Shown here: one piece after another, positions 7,726-15,186 of the stretch
Layout of the letters: each line of letters begins with the position of its first letter
Numbering within the stretch: position 1 is the first letter of the stretch
Origin: Coriobacteriales bacterium
GTDB taxonomy: Bacteria > Actinomycetota > Coriobacteriia > Anaerosomatales > JACRBU01
NCBI GenBank assembly: GCA_016213085.1
Contig: JACRBU010000051.1
Location: 1-38,991, forward strand
Length of the DNA: 38,991 nucleotides
Direction: 5' to 3'
Translations under genes and position numbers: made by a program
Notes under the pieces: model-generated
Told to the model about the DNA's origin: nothing
Databases searched by the model: none
What the model saw: the letters and a program-made list of their open reading frames with translations, nothing else

Positions 7726-7906
7726 TGATCTCACCTCCCGCGCCTGCGGGATGACTCCTTGTTCGGTCTCTGCGCCCATTGTGAGCGCCGTCACTCCTTA
7801 CATCGGCAGGGGTTCGCGCCGTGATAACCCCGAATCCGGCCGGGTCGCGCGGCGCGTACATGTCCGCGGTTCGGTGGAATATCCGTTGCGACCGGAAGGG
7901 GCAGGT

Positions 7907-8242
7907 GTGGCGGCTCGTCGTCGCGACGGCATCATCGCGACCGTGCAGGTCGTACACGCGATCGTGTTCGTGGCGATCGCGTGCTGCCTCGCGTACGTGC
8001 TGCTCTCGGGGATCACGGGCGAGCATTCGCCGGCGACGTGGCTCGCGACGGGGGTCGTCACGGGGGAGGGCGCAGTGCTCGCGGTCAATCGCGGGAGGTG
8101 CCCGCTCTCGGCGCTCTCCGAGCGCCTCGGCGACCGATCGGGGCCCGTGACGCGGATCTTCTTCCCCGAGTGGTTCGTGCCGTGGGTGACGCCGCTGTTC
8201 GTAGCGCTCGCGATCGTGGGGGTAGCGCTCGTCGTGCTCTGA
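7907..8242 (+). CDS. Small integral membrane protein, DUF2784-like
   Basis: 111 aa with about three hydrophobic helices: ~8-31, a weaker one at ~38-55, and a strong C-terminal one (~85-110). The loop after the second helix reads NRGRCPLSALSERLG, resembling the CPLT-x-LE signature of the DUF2784 small membrane proteins, whose function is unknown. The GTG at 7907 follows a GGAAGGGG stretch at suitable distance and directly precedes a basic ARRR segment. The frame stays open further upstream, but that part is Arg-rich and unlike a membrane protein. Family assignment is tentative. Confidence 0.55.
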   Translation: MAARRRDGIIATVQVVHAIVFVAIACCLAYVLLSGITGEHSPATWLATGVVTGEGAVLAVNRGRCPLSALSERLGDRSGPVTRIFFPEWFVPWVTPLFVALAIVGVALVVL

Positions 8243-8299
8243 CGTGCGGCGCCACTGGTAGGGTGTCTGCGAAGGAAGTCGGGTCCGGGAGGGCGTCGA

Positions 8300-8878
8300 A
8301 TGGCCGACGACCGGGTGAGCTTCGAGCCGAAGAACCGTGCAGAGTGGAGAGACTGGCTCTCCGAGAACCATGCCTCGGCGTCGGGTGCGTGGGTCGTGAT
8401 CCACAAGAAGGCCAGTCCCGGGCCCGGAGTCTCCTATGTCGAGGCGGTCGAGGAGGCCTTGGCGTTCGGCTGGATCGACTCCAGGATGCATTCGGTCGAC
8501 GAGCACCGCTTCAGCCAGCTGTTCACGCCGCGAAGACCGGGCGGGTCGTGGTCGAAGTCGAACAAGGAGCGGGTGGCCCGCCTGGCCGCCCAGGGCCTCA
8601 TGCACCCGTCGGGAACGGCCGCGATCGAGGCCGCCAAGAAGGACGGGTCGTGGAGCACGCTCGATCCGATCGACAACCTCGAGGTGCCCGAGGACCTTTC
8701 TGAAGCGCTCGCCCGCGAGCCGGACGCGTCACGCACGTTCGACGCCTACTCGGCATCGAAGCAGCGGACGGCGATCGCATGGGTGCTCAGCGCGAAGCGG
8801 CCCGAGACGCGGGGGCGCCGGATCGCGGAGGTCGTCGAGCGCTCGCTGCGTGGCGAGAGATCACCGTTCCCGGAGTGA
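8300..8878 (+). CDS. YdeI/OmpD-associated family protein
   Basis: 192 aa cytoplasmic protein with the YdeI-family pattern: an N-terminal segment reading WRDWLSENH then WVVIHKK, the block VEEALAFGWIDS (residues ~50-61), and a C-terminal helical YSASKQRTAIAWVLSAKRPETRGRRI region. YdeI proteins of Bacillus and Escherichia are linked to peptide or stress resistance, but the biochemical activity is not established. GGGAGGG precedes the ATG by about seven bases. A second, partial relative of the family is encoded at 35105-35605. It converges on the cytochrome b gene across a strong inverted repeat. Confidence 0.75.
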   Translation: MADDRVSFEPKNRAEWRDWLSENHASASGAWVVIHKKASPGPGVSYVEAVEEALAFGWIDSRMHSVDEHRFSQLFTPRRPGGSWSKSNKERVARLAAQGLMHPSGTAAIEAAKKDGSWSTLDPIDNLEVPEDLSEALAREPDASRTFDAYSASKQRTAIAWVLSAKRPETRGRRIAEVVERSLRGERSPFPE

Positions 8879-8886
8879 CAAGCGCA

Positions 8887-8927
8887 AGCAACCCGCGGCC
8901 TCCGTTGCGCGGGGCCCGCGGGTTGCT
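8887..8927. terminator. Bidirectional terminator-type hairpin
   Basis: A perfect 12-bp inverted repeat, AGCAACCCGCGG (8887-8898) and CCGCGGGTTGCT (8916-8927), with a 17-base loop sits exactly between the convergent YdeI-family and cytochrome b genes. There is no long T-run, which is common for GC-rich actinobacterial terminators. Confidence 0.6.
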
Positions 8928-8945
8928 CGGTGCGTTGCGGGTCCG

Positions 8946-9794
8946 CTAGACGACGGGCTCGGGTGCCGGCTGGAGTTCCGGCGCGGGCTCCTCGGCGGGG
9001 ATGTCCTCGTGGTCGTGCCCGGGAACGACCGGCATCTCCTTGATGCCGAAGAAGTCCAGCGTGCACGGGATGTCTTCCGAAGCCGCGAGGTAGAAGTGGA
9101 TCGTCATCATGATGATGAACATCCAGTTCAGGACGTAGTGGATCATCCTCGCGTACCACAGTGCCATCGGAGCCCCGCCCACGATCGGGCCGAGCCACCA
9201 TCCGATGAGGATGTCGCGCGGGCTCGCGCCGAAGATGATGTTGTAGCGGAGCAGCGCGAACCCGGTGAATACCTGGGCCAGCATCATCACGAGGAAGAGC
9301 ATGTAGCTCATCTTCTGCGCGACGTTGTACTTCGCGACGTGGGGCTTCTTGTTGCTGAAGTAGCCGTAGTAGGCGAGCACGCCGACGAGGCTCTGAAGGT
9401 CCTTCTTGCCGACCGCGAACTCCGGCCAGTCCTTGTTCTTCGACCAGAACGCGTACCAGACGCGCCACACGAGCGTGATCGTCACCACGATCATGAAGAA
9501 GTAGTGCGTGTTGCGCATGAACGTCCGAGCGCCCATCAGATGCGGGAAACGGATGTACATGCCGGTGATCGCGAGGATGATGATGCCGGCCATGTGCACG
9601 CCGTGGAGGAGCTTGGGCGTGAGCGGAGGCCGGTGGTCGTGTTCGGGCCACTGGTGCTCGATGAACTTCTTGCGGAAGCGGCCTTTGACGATGCCCACGC
9701 TGAAGTGGAAGACGACGAAGGCCAGTGCCGCCGCCCACACCAGTGCGAAGATGTTGTCCAACCAGACGTTGAAACTGACGAGCTTGTCTACCAT
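8946..9794 (-). CDS. Membrane cytochrome b subunit (cytochrome b/b6-type, dehydrogenase or reductase anchor)
   Basis: 282 aa with four main transmembrane helices plus an N-terminal one. Conserved His residues suited to bind two b haems are at H64 and H67 (LLHGVHMAG), H97, H219 and H233 (IHYVLNW to MTIHFYLAA). The layout matches the gamma or HyaC-like cytochrome b subunits that anchor formate dehydrogenases, hydrogenases or thiosulfate/polysulfide reductases and pass electrons to or from quinone. No catalytic or Fe-S subunit is adjacent. The C-terminus is a Pro/Glu-rich soluble tail (~255-282). The ATG at 9794 has AGGGGGAG just upstream. Partner unknown. Confidence 0.75.
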   Translation of the reverse strand: MVDKLVSFNVWLDNIFALVWAAALAFVVFHFSVGIVKGRFRKKFIEHQWPEHDHRPPLTPKLLHGVHMAGIIILAITGMYIRFPHLMGARTFMRNTHYFFMIVVTITLVWRVWYAFWSKNKDWPEFAVGKKDLQSLVGVLAYYGYFSNKKPHVAKYNVAQKMSYMLFLVMMLAQVFTGFALLRYNIIFGASPRDILIGWWLGPIVGGAPMALWYARMIHYVLNWMFIIMMTIHFYLAASEDIPCTLDFFGIKEMPVVPGHDHEDIPAEEPAPELQPAPEPVV

Positions 9795-9920
9795 GGCTCC
9801 CCCTAGCCGCAAGGTCCCAGGACGCGGCATCGCGCCAGAGGTACTCTTCGGCAGGGATGCTCGATGCCCTGCGCGACATCGCGAGCAAGGCGGCGCGAAA
9901 CACCAGAAGGAGACGAGAAC

Positions 9921-10772
9921 GTGCTCGGTGACGTCATCGAGTTCCTCGCGTGCCCCCACTGCGGGCGGTCGCTGGAGCTGCGGGAACGTGTCGTCGCGTG
10001 CGCCTCAGGGCACTCGTTCGACGTGGCTCGGCAGGGCTACGTGAACCTGTTGCCGGGCGACGCGCGGGCGATGACCGCGGACAACACGGAGATGGTGTGG
10101 GCTCGTGCGGCGCTCCTGGACACGGGGCGATTCGCGCCGATCGCCGATGCCGTGGCTGCCGCGGCGCGCGGGGCCCAGGCGAGTGATCTGCCGGGCTGTG
10201 TCGTCGACGTCGGCGCCGGGACCGGGTACTACCTCGCACGCACCCTCGATGCACTGCCCGGTCTGGCCGGTCTGGCTCTCGACCTTTCGAAGGCGGCGGC
10301 GAGGAGAGCTGCTCGCGCTCACGTGCGAATCGGCGCGGCTGTCTGCGACACCTGGCACGCGCTGCCAGTTCGCGACGGTTCGGCCGCGCTTGTGCTCGAC
10401 ATCTTCGCTCCGCGGAATGCGGCTGAGTTCCATCGCGTGCTGACTGAGCGTGGACGCCTGATCGTCGTGACGCCGACCGGTGCGCACCTGCACGAGCTGG
10501 TAGAGGTGCTCGGGCTCGTCACGGTCGACGAAGACAAGGAGGCGCGGCTCGAACGTCAGCTGTCGGGGCTGTTCGAGCTGGAGCGTCTGGTGCCTGTCGA
10601 GCGGATGATGGAACTCACGCAGGAGGAGGTCGGCCTTCTCGTGCGAATGGGGCCGAGCGCGTGGCACGTGGACGCGCGGCGCGTGACCGAGGCGATTCGG
10701 GAGATGGTCGTCCCGGCGCGGGTTACGCTGTCTGCGAGGATCGCCACATATAGGCGGGTCGGGGGGAGTTAG
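9921..10772 (+). CDS. 23S rRNA (guanine-N1)-methyltransferase, RlmA family
   Basis: 283-aa SAM-dependent methyltransferase. An N-terminal zinc site (C11, C14, C27, H31, in CPHC...CASGH) recognises the 23S rRNA hairpin in this family. It is followed by the RlmA-specific GYVNLLP block, a Rossmann SAM motif VVDVGAGTGYY (~93-103), and the DIFAPRNAAEF segment typical of RlmA. RlmA(I) methylates G745 and RlmA(II)/TlrB G748, the latter giving tylosin resistance; sequence alone does not decide which. The GTG at 9921 is chosen because AAGGAG lies seven bases upstream and the zinc domain begins directly after. It is divergent from the cytochrome b gene; the ATPase gene follows 45 bases downstream. Confidence 0.85.
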   Translation: MLGDVIEFLACPHCGRSLELRERVVACASGHSFDVARQGYVNLLPGDARAMTADNTEMVWARAALLDTGRFAPIADAVAAAARGAQASDLPGCVVDVGAGTGYYLARTLDALPGLAGLALDLSKAAARRAARAHVRIGAAVCDTWHALPVRDGSAALVLDIFAPRNAAEFHRVLTERGRLIVVTPTGAHLHELVEVLGLVTVDEDKEARLERQLSGLFELERLVPVERMMELTQEEVGLLVRMGPSAWHVDARRVTEAIREMVVPARVTLSARIATYRRVGGS

Positions 10773-10811
10773 ACCTTGCATTTCGGTCACGTCGTGGCGA
10801 AAATGCAAGGT
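10773..10811 (+). promoter_or_regulatory. Perfect inverted repeat covering the start region of the DUF4143 gene
   Basis: ACCTTGCATTT (10773-10783) and AAATGCAAGGT (10801-10811) are exact complements with a 17-bp spacer; a further CG/CG pair is possible with one bulge. The left arm begins at the base after the rlmA-type stop codon. The right arm contains the AAGG ribosome site (10807-10810) used for the ATG at 10818. As DNA it is a good dimer operator; as RNA it would bury the ribosome site in a stem. Confidence 0.6.
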
Positions 10812-10817
10812 ATGAAG

Positions 10818-12083
10818 ATGCTCAGGCGACACGCATGCCAGAGAATCGTGCAGCTACTGGCGTCGTTCCCGCTCGTCGCCGTGACGGGTGCGCGTCAGGT
10901 CGGGAAGTCGACCCTCGCCCAGCAAGTGCTGGGTGACATCGACGGCACGTACGTCACGCTCGATGACCCGGCGGCGCTGACGCGGGCAACGGAGGATCCG
11001 GTCGGATTCGTGCGACGCGCCGATGGGCTACTCGTCATCGACGAGATCCAGCTAGCGCCACAGCTCCTGCCGGTGATCAAGGCGGAGATCGACAGGGACC
11101 GCCACGCGGGGCGCTTTCTCATCACAGGTTCGGCTAATCTCCTCCGAATGCGCTCGGTGACTGAGAGCTTGGCAGGGCGCTCTGCCTGGTTCGAGCTGCC
11201 GCCGCTCCTGTGGTCGGAGATCGTGGCGCAGGCGCCGCCTAACACGATCGATCAGGCGTTTGCTGCCGCCGACGCCGCGACGTTCGTTTCCGCCCTTCGG
11301 CCGCCGAGTGAGGGCCATGCAGACGTCGCGAGGCGACGAGCGATCGAGGGAGGCATGCCGGAGCCGCTCCGACTGGATCCGAGTATGCGGAGCGTGTGGT
11401 ACGACGCATACCGGCAGACCTTCCTCGAACGCGACCTCCGTCAGCTTTCGCATATCGCCAGCCTGCCGGACTTTCATCGCTTGTCGACGCTCGCGCTGTT
11501 GCGCACCTCGGGCCTGCTCAACGTGAGCGACCTCGCATCGGATGCAGGGCTCACTCACGCGACAGCGCGGCGTTACCTGAACATCTTGGAGGTCGCGTAC
11601 CAGGTTTCGGAGCTGGGCCCGTACTTCGCAAACATCGGCAAACGTCTGGTCAAGCGGCCGAAGCTGTACGCCAACGACGTGGGCATGGCGTCACACGTCG
11701 CCAACATCGACACGTGGGATGTCGCCCAGGCCGCCGCGAAGGCCGGCGCGCTGATGGAGACCTGGGTCGTAAGCGAGCTTCGGGCCGCGGACGAGTTGTC
11801 ATCGAGGCGCTCGGCGGTTCACTACTGGCGCACTTCGGCCGGTGCTGAAGTGGACGTGGTCCTCGAGCGTGGCGCCGAAGTGGTAGCCATCGAAGTGAAG
11901 TCCGCCGCGACGGTCCGCTGGCGTGAGACGCTAGGCATCCGCACCCTGAGGGAAGACCTCGGTGAGAGATTCAAGCTCGGGATCGTTGCATATCTGGGCG
12001 ACGAGCTGAGGCTCCTCGACGATTCTCTGTGCTTGGTGCCTATCGCATCCCTTCTCGGCGCGACACATACGTCCGAGCCATGA
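10818..12083 (+). CDS. AAA-type ATPase with C-terminal DUF4143 domain
   Basis: 421 aa. The N-terminal ATPase (AAA_14 type) has a Walker A at 24-32 (GARQVGKST, K30), a Walker B at 70-75 (LLVIDE) and a sensor-like FLITGSANL segment. The C-terminal DUF4143 domain has a winged-helix-like middle (NVSDLASDAGL) and a PD-(D/E)XK nuclease-like end: E344-V-D346, then AIEVK (E359, K361) after a YWRTSAGAEVD block. These proteins are widespread, often recently transferred, and of unresolved function; toxin-antitoxin or mobile-element roles have been proposed. Starts at 10776 (TTG), 10803 or 10812 are possible, but only 10818 has AAGG at seven-base spacing. Confidence 0.8.
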   Translation: MLRRHACQRIVQLLASFPLVAVTGARQVGKSTLAQQVLGDIDGTYVTLDDPAALTRATEDPVGFVRRADGLLVIDEIQLAPQLLPVIKAEIDRDRHAGRFLITGSANLLRMRSVTESLAGRSAWFELPPLLWSEIVAQAPPNTIDQAFAAADAATFVSALRPPSEGHADVARRRAIEGGMPEPLRLDPSMRSVWYDAYRQTFLERDLRQLSHIASLPDFHRLSTLALLRTSGLLNVSDLASDAGLTHATARRYLNILEVAYQVSELGPYFANIGKRLVKRPKLYANDVGMASHVANIDTWDVAQAAAKAGALMETWVVSELRAADELSSRRSAVHYWRTSAGAEVDVVLERGAEVVAIEVKSAATVRWRETLGIRTLREDLGERFKLGIVAYLGDELRLLDDSLCLVPIASLLGATHTSEP

Positions 12084-12176
12084 GTGCCACCAGCACGACG
12101 ACGCCACCTGCAGCGTGACGCCTCCTTGCTTCACGGACCCGTTCCGGCCAGTTCGGCAGAGAACGCCCTCCTCCTC

Positions 12177-12205
12177 TTGTGAGGCACCGCTGCGCGTACT
12201 ACGAT
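12177..12205 (+). promoter_or_regulatory. Predicted promoter of the thi operon
   Basis: TTGTGA (12177-12182) and TACGAT (12200-12205) are separated by exactly 17 bp, each matching four of six positions of the vegetative consensus. Transcription from about 12212 would start just ahead of the TPP riboswitch, as expected. Confidence 0.55.
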
Positions 12206-12227
12206 GCGCAGCACGAATCGAATACGA

Positions 12228-12331
12228 CGCGGGAGCTGCTGCATAGGCGGCTGAGAGGGAAGGCCTCACCTTCCGACCGTTCGAACCTGTACGGCGCGCG
12301 AGCGCTCTGGGTAATGCCAGCGCAGGGATTG
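12228..12331 (+). promoter_or_regulatory. TPP riboswitch (THI element)
   Basis: The conserved aptamer parts occur in order: CGGGAGC, then GGCTGAGAGGG (12248-12258), an extra stem GGAAGG/CCTTCC as in many actinobacterial examples, GACC...GAACCTG, and the hallmark CTGGGTAATGCCAGCGCAGGGA. It binds thiamine pyrophosphate. It lies directly before thiM and is followed by an intrinsic terminator, so TPP binding should favour early termination. The 5' strand of helix P1 is not obvious by eye. Confidence 0.93.
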
Positions 12332-12338
12332 TGGCCTT

Positions 12339-12378
12339 AGAGGACCGCTCTCATTGCGAGGCGGTTCTCTTTTGTTTT
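12339..12378 (+). terminator. Intrinsic terminator acting as riboswitch expression platform
   Basis: AGAGGACCGC (12339-12348) pairs with GCGGTTCTCT (12361-12370) with one G-U pair. The inner CTC/GAG (12350-12352 and 12358-12360) extends the stem. TTTTGTTTT follows at 12370-12378. Its place between the TPP aptamer and the thiM ribosome site makes it the likely ON/OFF switch of the operon. Confidence 0.85.
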
Positions 12379-12398
12379 CGGAGCGAAGGAGTCATCAC

Positions 12399-13202
12399 AT
12401 GGACTACGGTCGTCGGACGTCCGCGGATCTCGAGAAGATCCGCCAGAGCAAGCCGCTCATCCACAACATCACCAACCTCGTCGTCATGAACGAGACGGCG
12501 AATGCGATCCTCGCGCTCGGCGCACTGCCGGTCATGGCGCACGCGTTCGAGGAGGTCGAGGAGTTCGCCGCTATGTCCGGTGCGCTCGTGCTCAACATCG
12601 GGACGCTCACGCCAGAGCTCGTGGACGCCATGGTGATGGCGGGCAAGGCGGCGAACGCGGCGGGTACGCCGGTCGTATTCGACCCCGTCGGCGCCGGCGC
12701 GACGGGGCTTCGCAACCGGGCGGCCGCTCGGATACTCGACGAGGTCGACATAGCGATCGTCCGCGGCAACGCTGCGGAGGTCGCGTTCCTCGCGGGCGAG
12801 GCAGCCGAGATTCGAGGCGTCGAGTCGATCGGCGCCCACGACGACGTGCCGGCTGTGGCGCGCACGCTGGCGCGCGAGCGTGGGTGCGCGGTCGCGGTCA
12901 CGGGCGCCATCGACGTCGTCGCCGATGCGGACCGGGTGTTCGAGGTCCGCAACGGTCACGCCCTGATGGGGGCGATCACCGGCTCCGGCTGCATGTCGAC
13001 GACGATGTGCGCGTCCTTCGCCTCCGTGGGCGAAGATCCCGCCCTCGCGGCCGCCGAGGCGCTTGCGGCCTTCGGCCTGGCAGGCGAGCGGGCCGCCGAG
13101 AACGCCTCGGGTCCCGGCACCTTCCACGCCGCGCTCTACGACGCGCTCGCCGCGCTCGATGCGTCCAGCATCGAAGCGGGCGCGCGCATCTCGGAGGCCT
13201 AG
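12399..13202 (+). CDS. thiM: Hydroxyethylthiazole kinase
   Basis: 267 aa. ThiM phosphorylates 4-methyl-5-(2-hydroxyethyl)thiazole with ATP, allowing salvage of the thiazole half of thiamine. Landmarks are LIHNITNLVVMNETANAIL near the N-terminus, VVFDPVGAGATGLR, a VRGNAAEV segment, and the active-site GSGCMST with Cys198. Length is typical. The ATG at 12399 has AAGGAG eight bases upstream; the in-frame codons before it overlap the terminator hairpin. It is the first gene of the riboswitch-controlled operon and is separated from thiE by one base. Confidence 0.95.
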   Translation: MDYGRRTSADLEKIRQSKPLIHNITNLVVMNETANAILALGALPVMAHAFEEVEEFAAMSGALVLNIGTLTPELVDAMVMAGKAANAAGTPVVFDPVGAGATGLRNRAAARILDEVDIAIVRGNAAEVAFLAGEAAEIRGVESIGAHDDVPAVARTLARERGCAVAVTGAIDVVADADRVFEVRNGHALMGAITGSGCMSTTMCASFASVGEDPALAAAEALAAFGLAGERAAENASGPGTFHAALYDALAALDASSIEAGARISEA

Positions 13203-13203
13203 G

Positions 13204-13860
13204 ATGCGCAAGGCCGCCCGGATCCGAGGGCTCTACTTCGTGACCGCCGAAGATCTCGAGCTCGGCCGGTCGCACGATGCGCTCGCGAAACAGGCGCTCG
13301 AAGGCGGAGCCCGCGTCGTCCAGTACCGCGAGAAGCGCCGACCGGCTCGGTACGTCGAGACGGCGCTCGCGGTGCGCGACGCGTGCCGAGCGGCTGGCGC
13401 GCTCTTCGTCGTGAACGACGACGCTCAGCTCGCGGTAGATCTCGACGCGGACGGGCTTCACCTCGGCCAGAGCGATCTCGGCCAGCTCGATCGTGGGGCG
13501 CTGCCCGAATCGATGGTGCTCGGCATCTCCGCCTCGTCGCTCGCCCAAGCGGAGCATGCCTGCTCGCTCGGAGCGGACTACCTCGGCGTCGGACCCGTGT
13601 TCGCCACGCCGAGCAAGCACGACGCGGCGCCGCCGATGGGCATCGACGGGCTCGCTGCCGTTCGGCAGGCATTCGACGTCCCGATCGCCGCAATCGGCGG
13701 TGTCTCGCACGAGAACGCGGCCGACGTGCTCGCGGCGGGGGCCGATGCGATATGCGTGATCTCCGCGATCTCACGGGCCGAGGACCCCCGAGCGGCCGCG
13801 CGCCTGCTCGCCGACCTCGCCGAAGTCTCGCAGCCAACCACCTTTGGAGGTGTTTCGTGA
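13204..13860 (+). CDS. thiE: Thiamine phosphate synthase
   Basis: 218 aa TIM-barrel enzyme joining hydroxymethylpyrimidine diphosphate and thiazole phosphate into thiamine monophosphate. Family blocks are all present: VQYREK (diphosphate and Mg binding), VVNDDAQLA, GLHLGQSD, GADYLGVGPVFATPSK and AIGGV near the C-terminus. It starts at the ATG one base after the thiM stop (TAGGATG) and its TGA overlaps the thiC ATG by one base (TGATG), so the three genes are tightly coupled. Confidence 0.95.
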   Translation: MRKAARIRGLYFVTAEDLELGRSHDALAKQALEGGARVVQYREKRRPARYVETALAVRDACRAAGALFVVNDDAQLAVDLDADGLHLGQSDLGQLDRGALPESMVLGISASSLAQAEHACSLGADYLGVGPVFATPSKHDAAPPMGIDGLAAVRQAFDVPIAAIGGVSHENAADVLAAGADAICVISAISRAEDPRAAARLLADLAEVSQPTTFGGVS

Positions 13861-15137
13861 TGCCCGCTTCCCGCTACGCCGCCTCGATCCCCGATGCAGC
13901 GGTCCAGGCCGCCGCCGCTGCGGAGGGCGTGAGCCCCCAAGCGCTACAGGACGCGCTTGCCGAAGGCACGGCGGTCATCGTCGCGTCGCATTCGCGTCGA
14001 GGCATCGTCCGGCCGTGCGTCGTGGGCGCTGGCGTTCGCACGAAGGTCAACGCGAACATCGGGACCTCGGCGGTCTCGTCGGACTTCGAGAGCGAACTCG
14101 TCAAGCTCGACGCCGCGATCGCGGCCGGCACGGACGTGGTCATGGACCTTTCCACGGGCCCCGGTAGCGAACGGGTGCGCGCAGCGGTTCTCGAGCGCTC
14201 CGCCGTCGCGGTGGGAAGCGTTCCGATCTACGAGGCCGCTGTGCACGCGGCGGGGAACGGCGGCATCGTCAGCATGACCTCGGACGCGATGATCGAGGCG
14301 GTTCGGCGTCATGCACGGGAAGGCGTGGACTTCCAGACGATCCACGCATCGCTCACGAAGGCACAGGCCGATGCGCCTCACGTTGCGGCGAGGACCACGG
14401 GCATCGTCTCGCGCGGCGGTGCGCTGCTCGCGTGCTGGATGCGCGACAACGACGCCGAGAACCCCTACTACGAGCGGTTCGACGAGGTGCTGGAGATCTG
14501 TCGCGAGCACGGTGTCGTGCTCAGCCTCGGCGACGCCCTTCGGCCCGGCTGTCTGGCCGACGCGGGCGACGAAGCGCAGATGGGCGAGCTCGACGTGATC
14601 GCCGAACTCGTCGACCGCGCGCGGGAAGCCGGGGTCGGCGTCATCGTCGAGGGGCCCGGACACGTGCCGCTCGCCGACATCGAGACGCAGGTCCGCACGA
14701 TCAAGTCCGTCTGCAAGGGCGCGCCGCTCTACGTCCTCGGTCCGCTCGTCGTCGACGTGGCGCCCGGCTACGACCACATCACCTCCGCGATCGGCGGGGC
14801 CGTCGCCGCGTCGGCGGGGGCGGACTTCCTGTGTTACGTCACCCGCGCCGAGCACGTATGCTTGCCGAAGGCCGACGACGTCTTCGAGGGCGTGGTCGCA
14901 TCGCGGATAGCCGCTCACGCCGGCGACCTCGCGAAGGGCCTGCCGGGCGCTCGCGATTGGGACGACTCGATGGCGCGTGCCCGCAAGGCGCTCGACTGGC
15001 TCGGTCAGTTCCGGCTGTCGATGGACGCCGAAAGGCCGCAGGCGATGCGGGCGAGCTCGGGCCTGGCCGAAGACGAGGAATGCTCCATGTGCGGACCCTA
15101 CTGCGCGATGCGCGTCAGCGACGGCGCCGCCACGTAG
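13860..15137 (+). CDS. thiC: Phosphomethylpyrimidine synthase
   Basis: 425 aa radical-SAM-type enzyme converting 5-aminoimidazole ribotide into hydroxymethylpyrimidine phosphate. It is the short ThiC form without the N-terminal extension of Escherichia ThiC. Landmarks: KVNANIGTS near residue 62, MDLSTG, VPIYEA, the SLGDALRPGC block, EGPGHVPL, GPLVVDVAPGYDH, and the C-terminal Fe-S motif CSMCGPYC. The cysteine spacing is CX2CX3C, one residue shorter than the CX2CX4C of the Escherichia enzyme. GGAGG lies nine bases before the ATG; a GTG at 13857 is an equal alternative. The enzyme is oxygen-sensitive, in keeping with an anaerobe. Confidence 0.95.
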   Translation: MPASRYAASIPDAAVQAAAAAEGVSPQALQDALAEGTAVIVASHSRRGIVRPCVVGAGVRTKVNANIGTSAVSSDFESELVKLDAAIAAGTDVVMDLSTGPGSERVRAAVLERSAVAVGSVPIYEAAVHAAGNGGIVSMTSDAMIEAVRRHAREGVDFQTIHASLTKAQADAPHVAARTTGIVSRGGALLACWMRDNDAENPYYERFDEVLEICREHGVVLSLGDALRPGCLADAGDEAQMGELDVIAELVDRAREAGVGVIVEGPGHVPLADIETQVRTIKSVCKGAPLYVLGPLVVDVAPGYDHITSAIGGAVAASAGADFLCYVTRAEHVCLPKADDVFEGVVASRIAAHAGDLAKGLPGARDWDDSMARARKALDWLGQFRLSMDAERPQAMRASSGLAEDEECSMCGPYCAMRVSDGAAT

Positions 15138-15186
15138 GGCACGCAGCGAAACGGGGACGACGTCCCCGTGCGATCGAGGAGGAGCC

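Noticed and set aside
7301-8605. 434-codon minus-strand frame crossing several small genes
   Set aside because: It overlaps four plausible genes on both strands, has an extremely Arg-rich translation, and has no ribosome site.
13383-13859. Extended start of the thiC frame inside thiE
   Set aside because: The frame is open upstream, but that region encodes the conserved ThiE protein in another frame. ThiC homology starts at 13860 with a ribosome site just before it.
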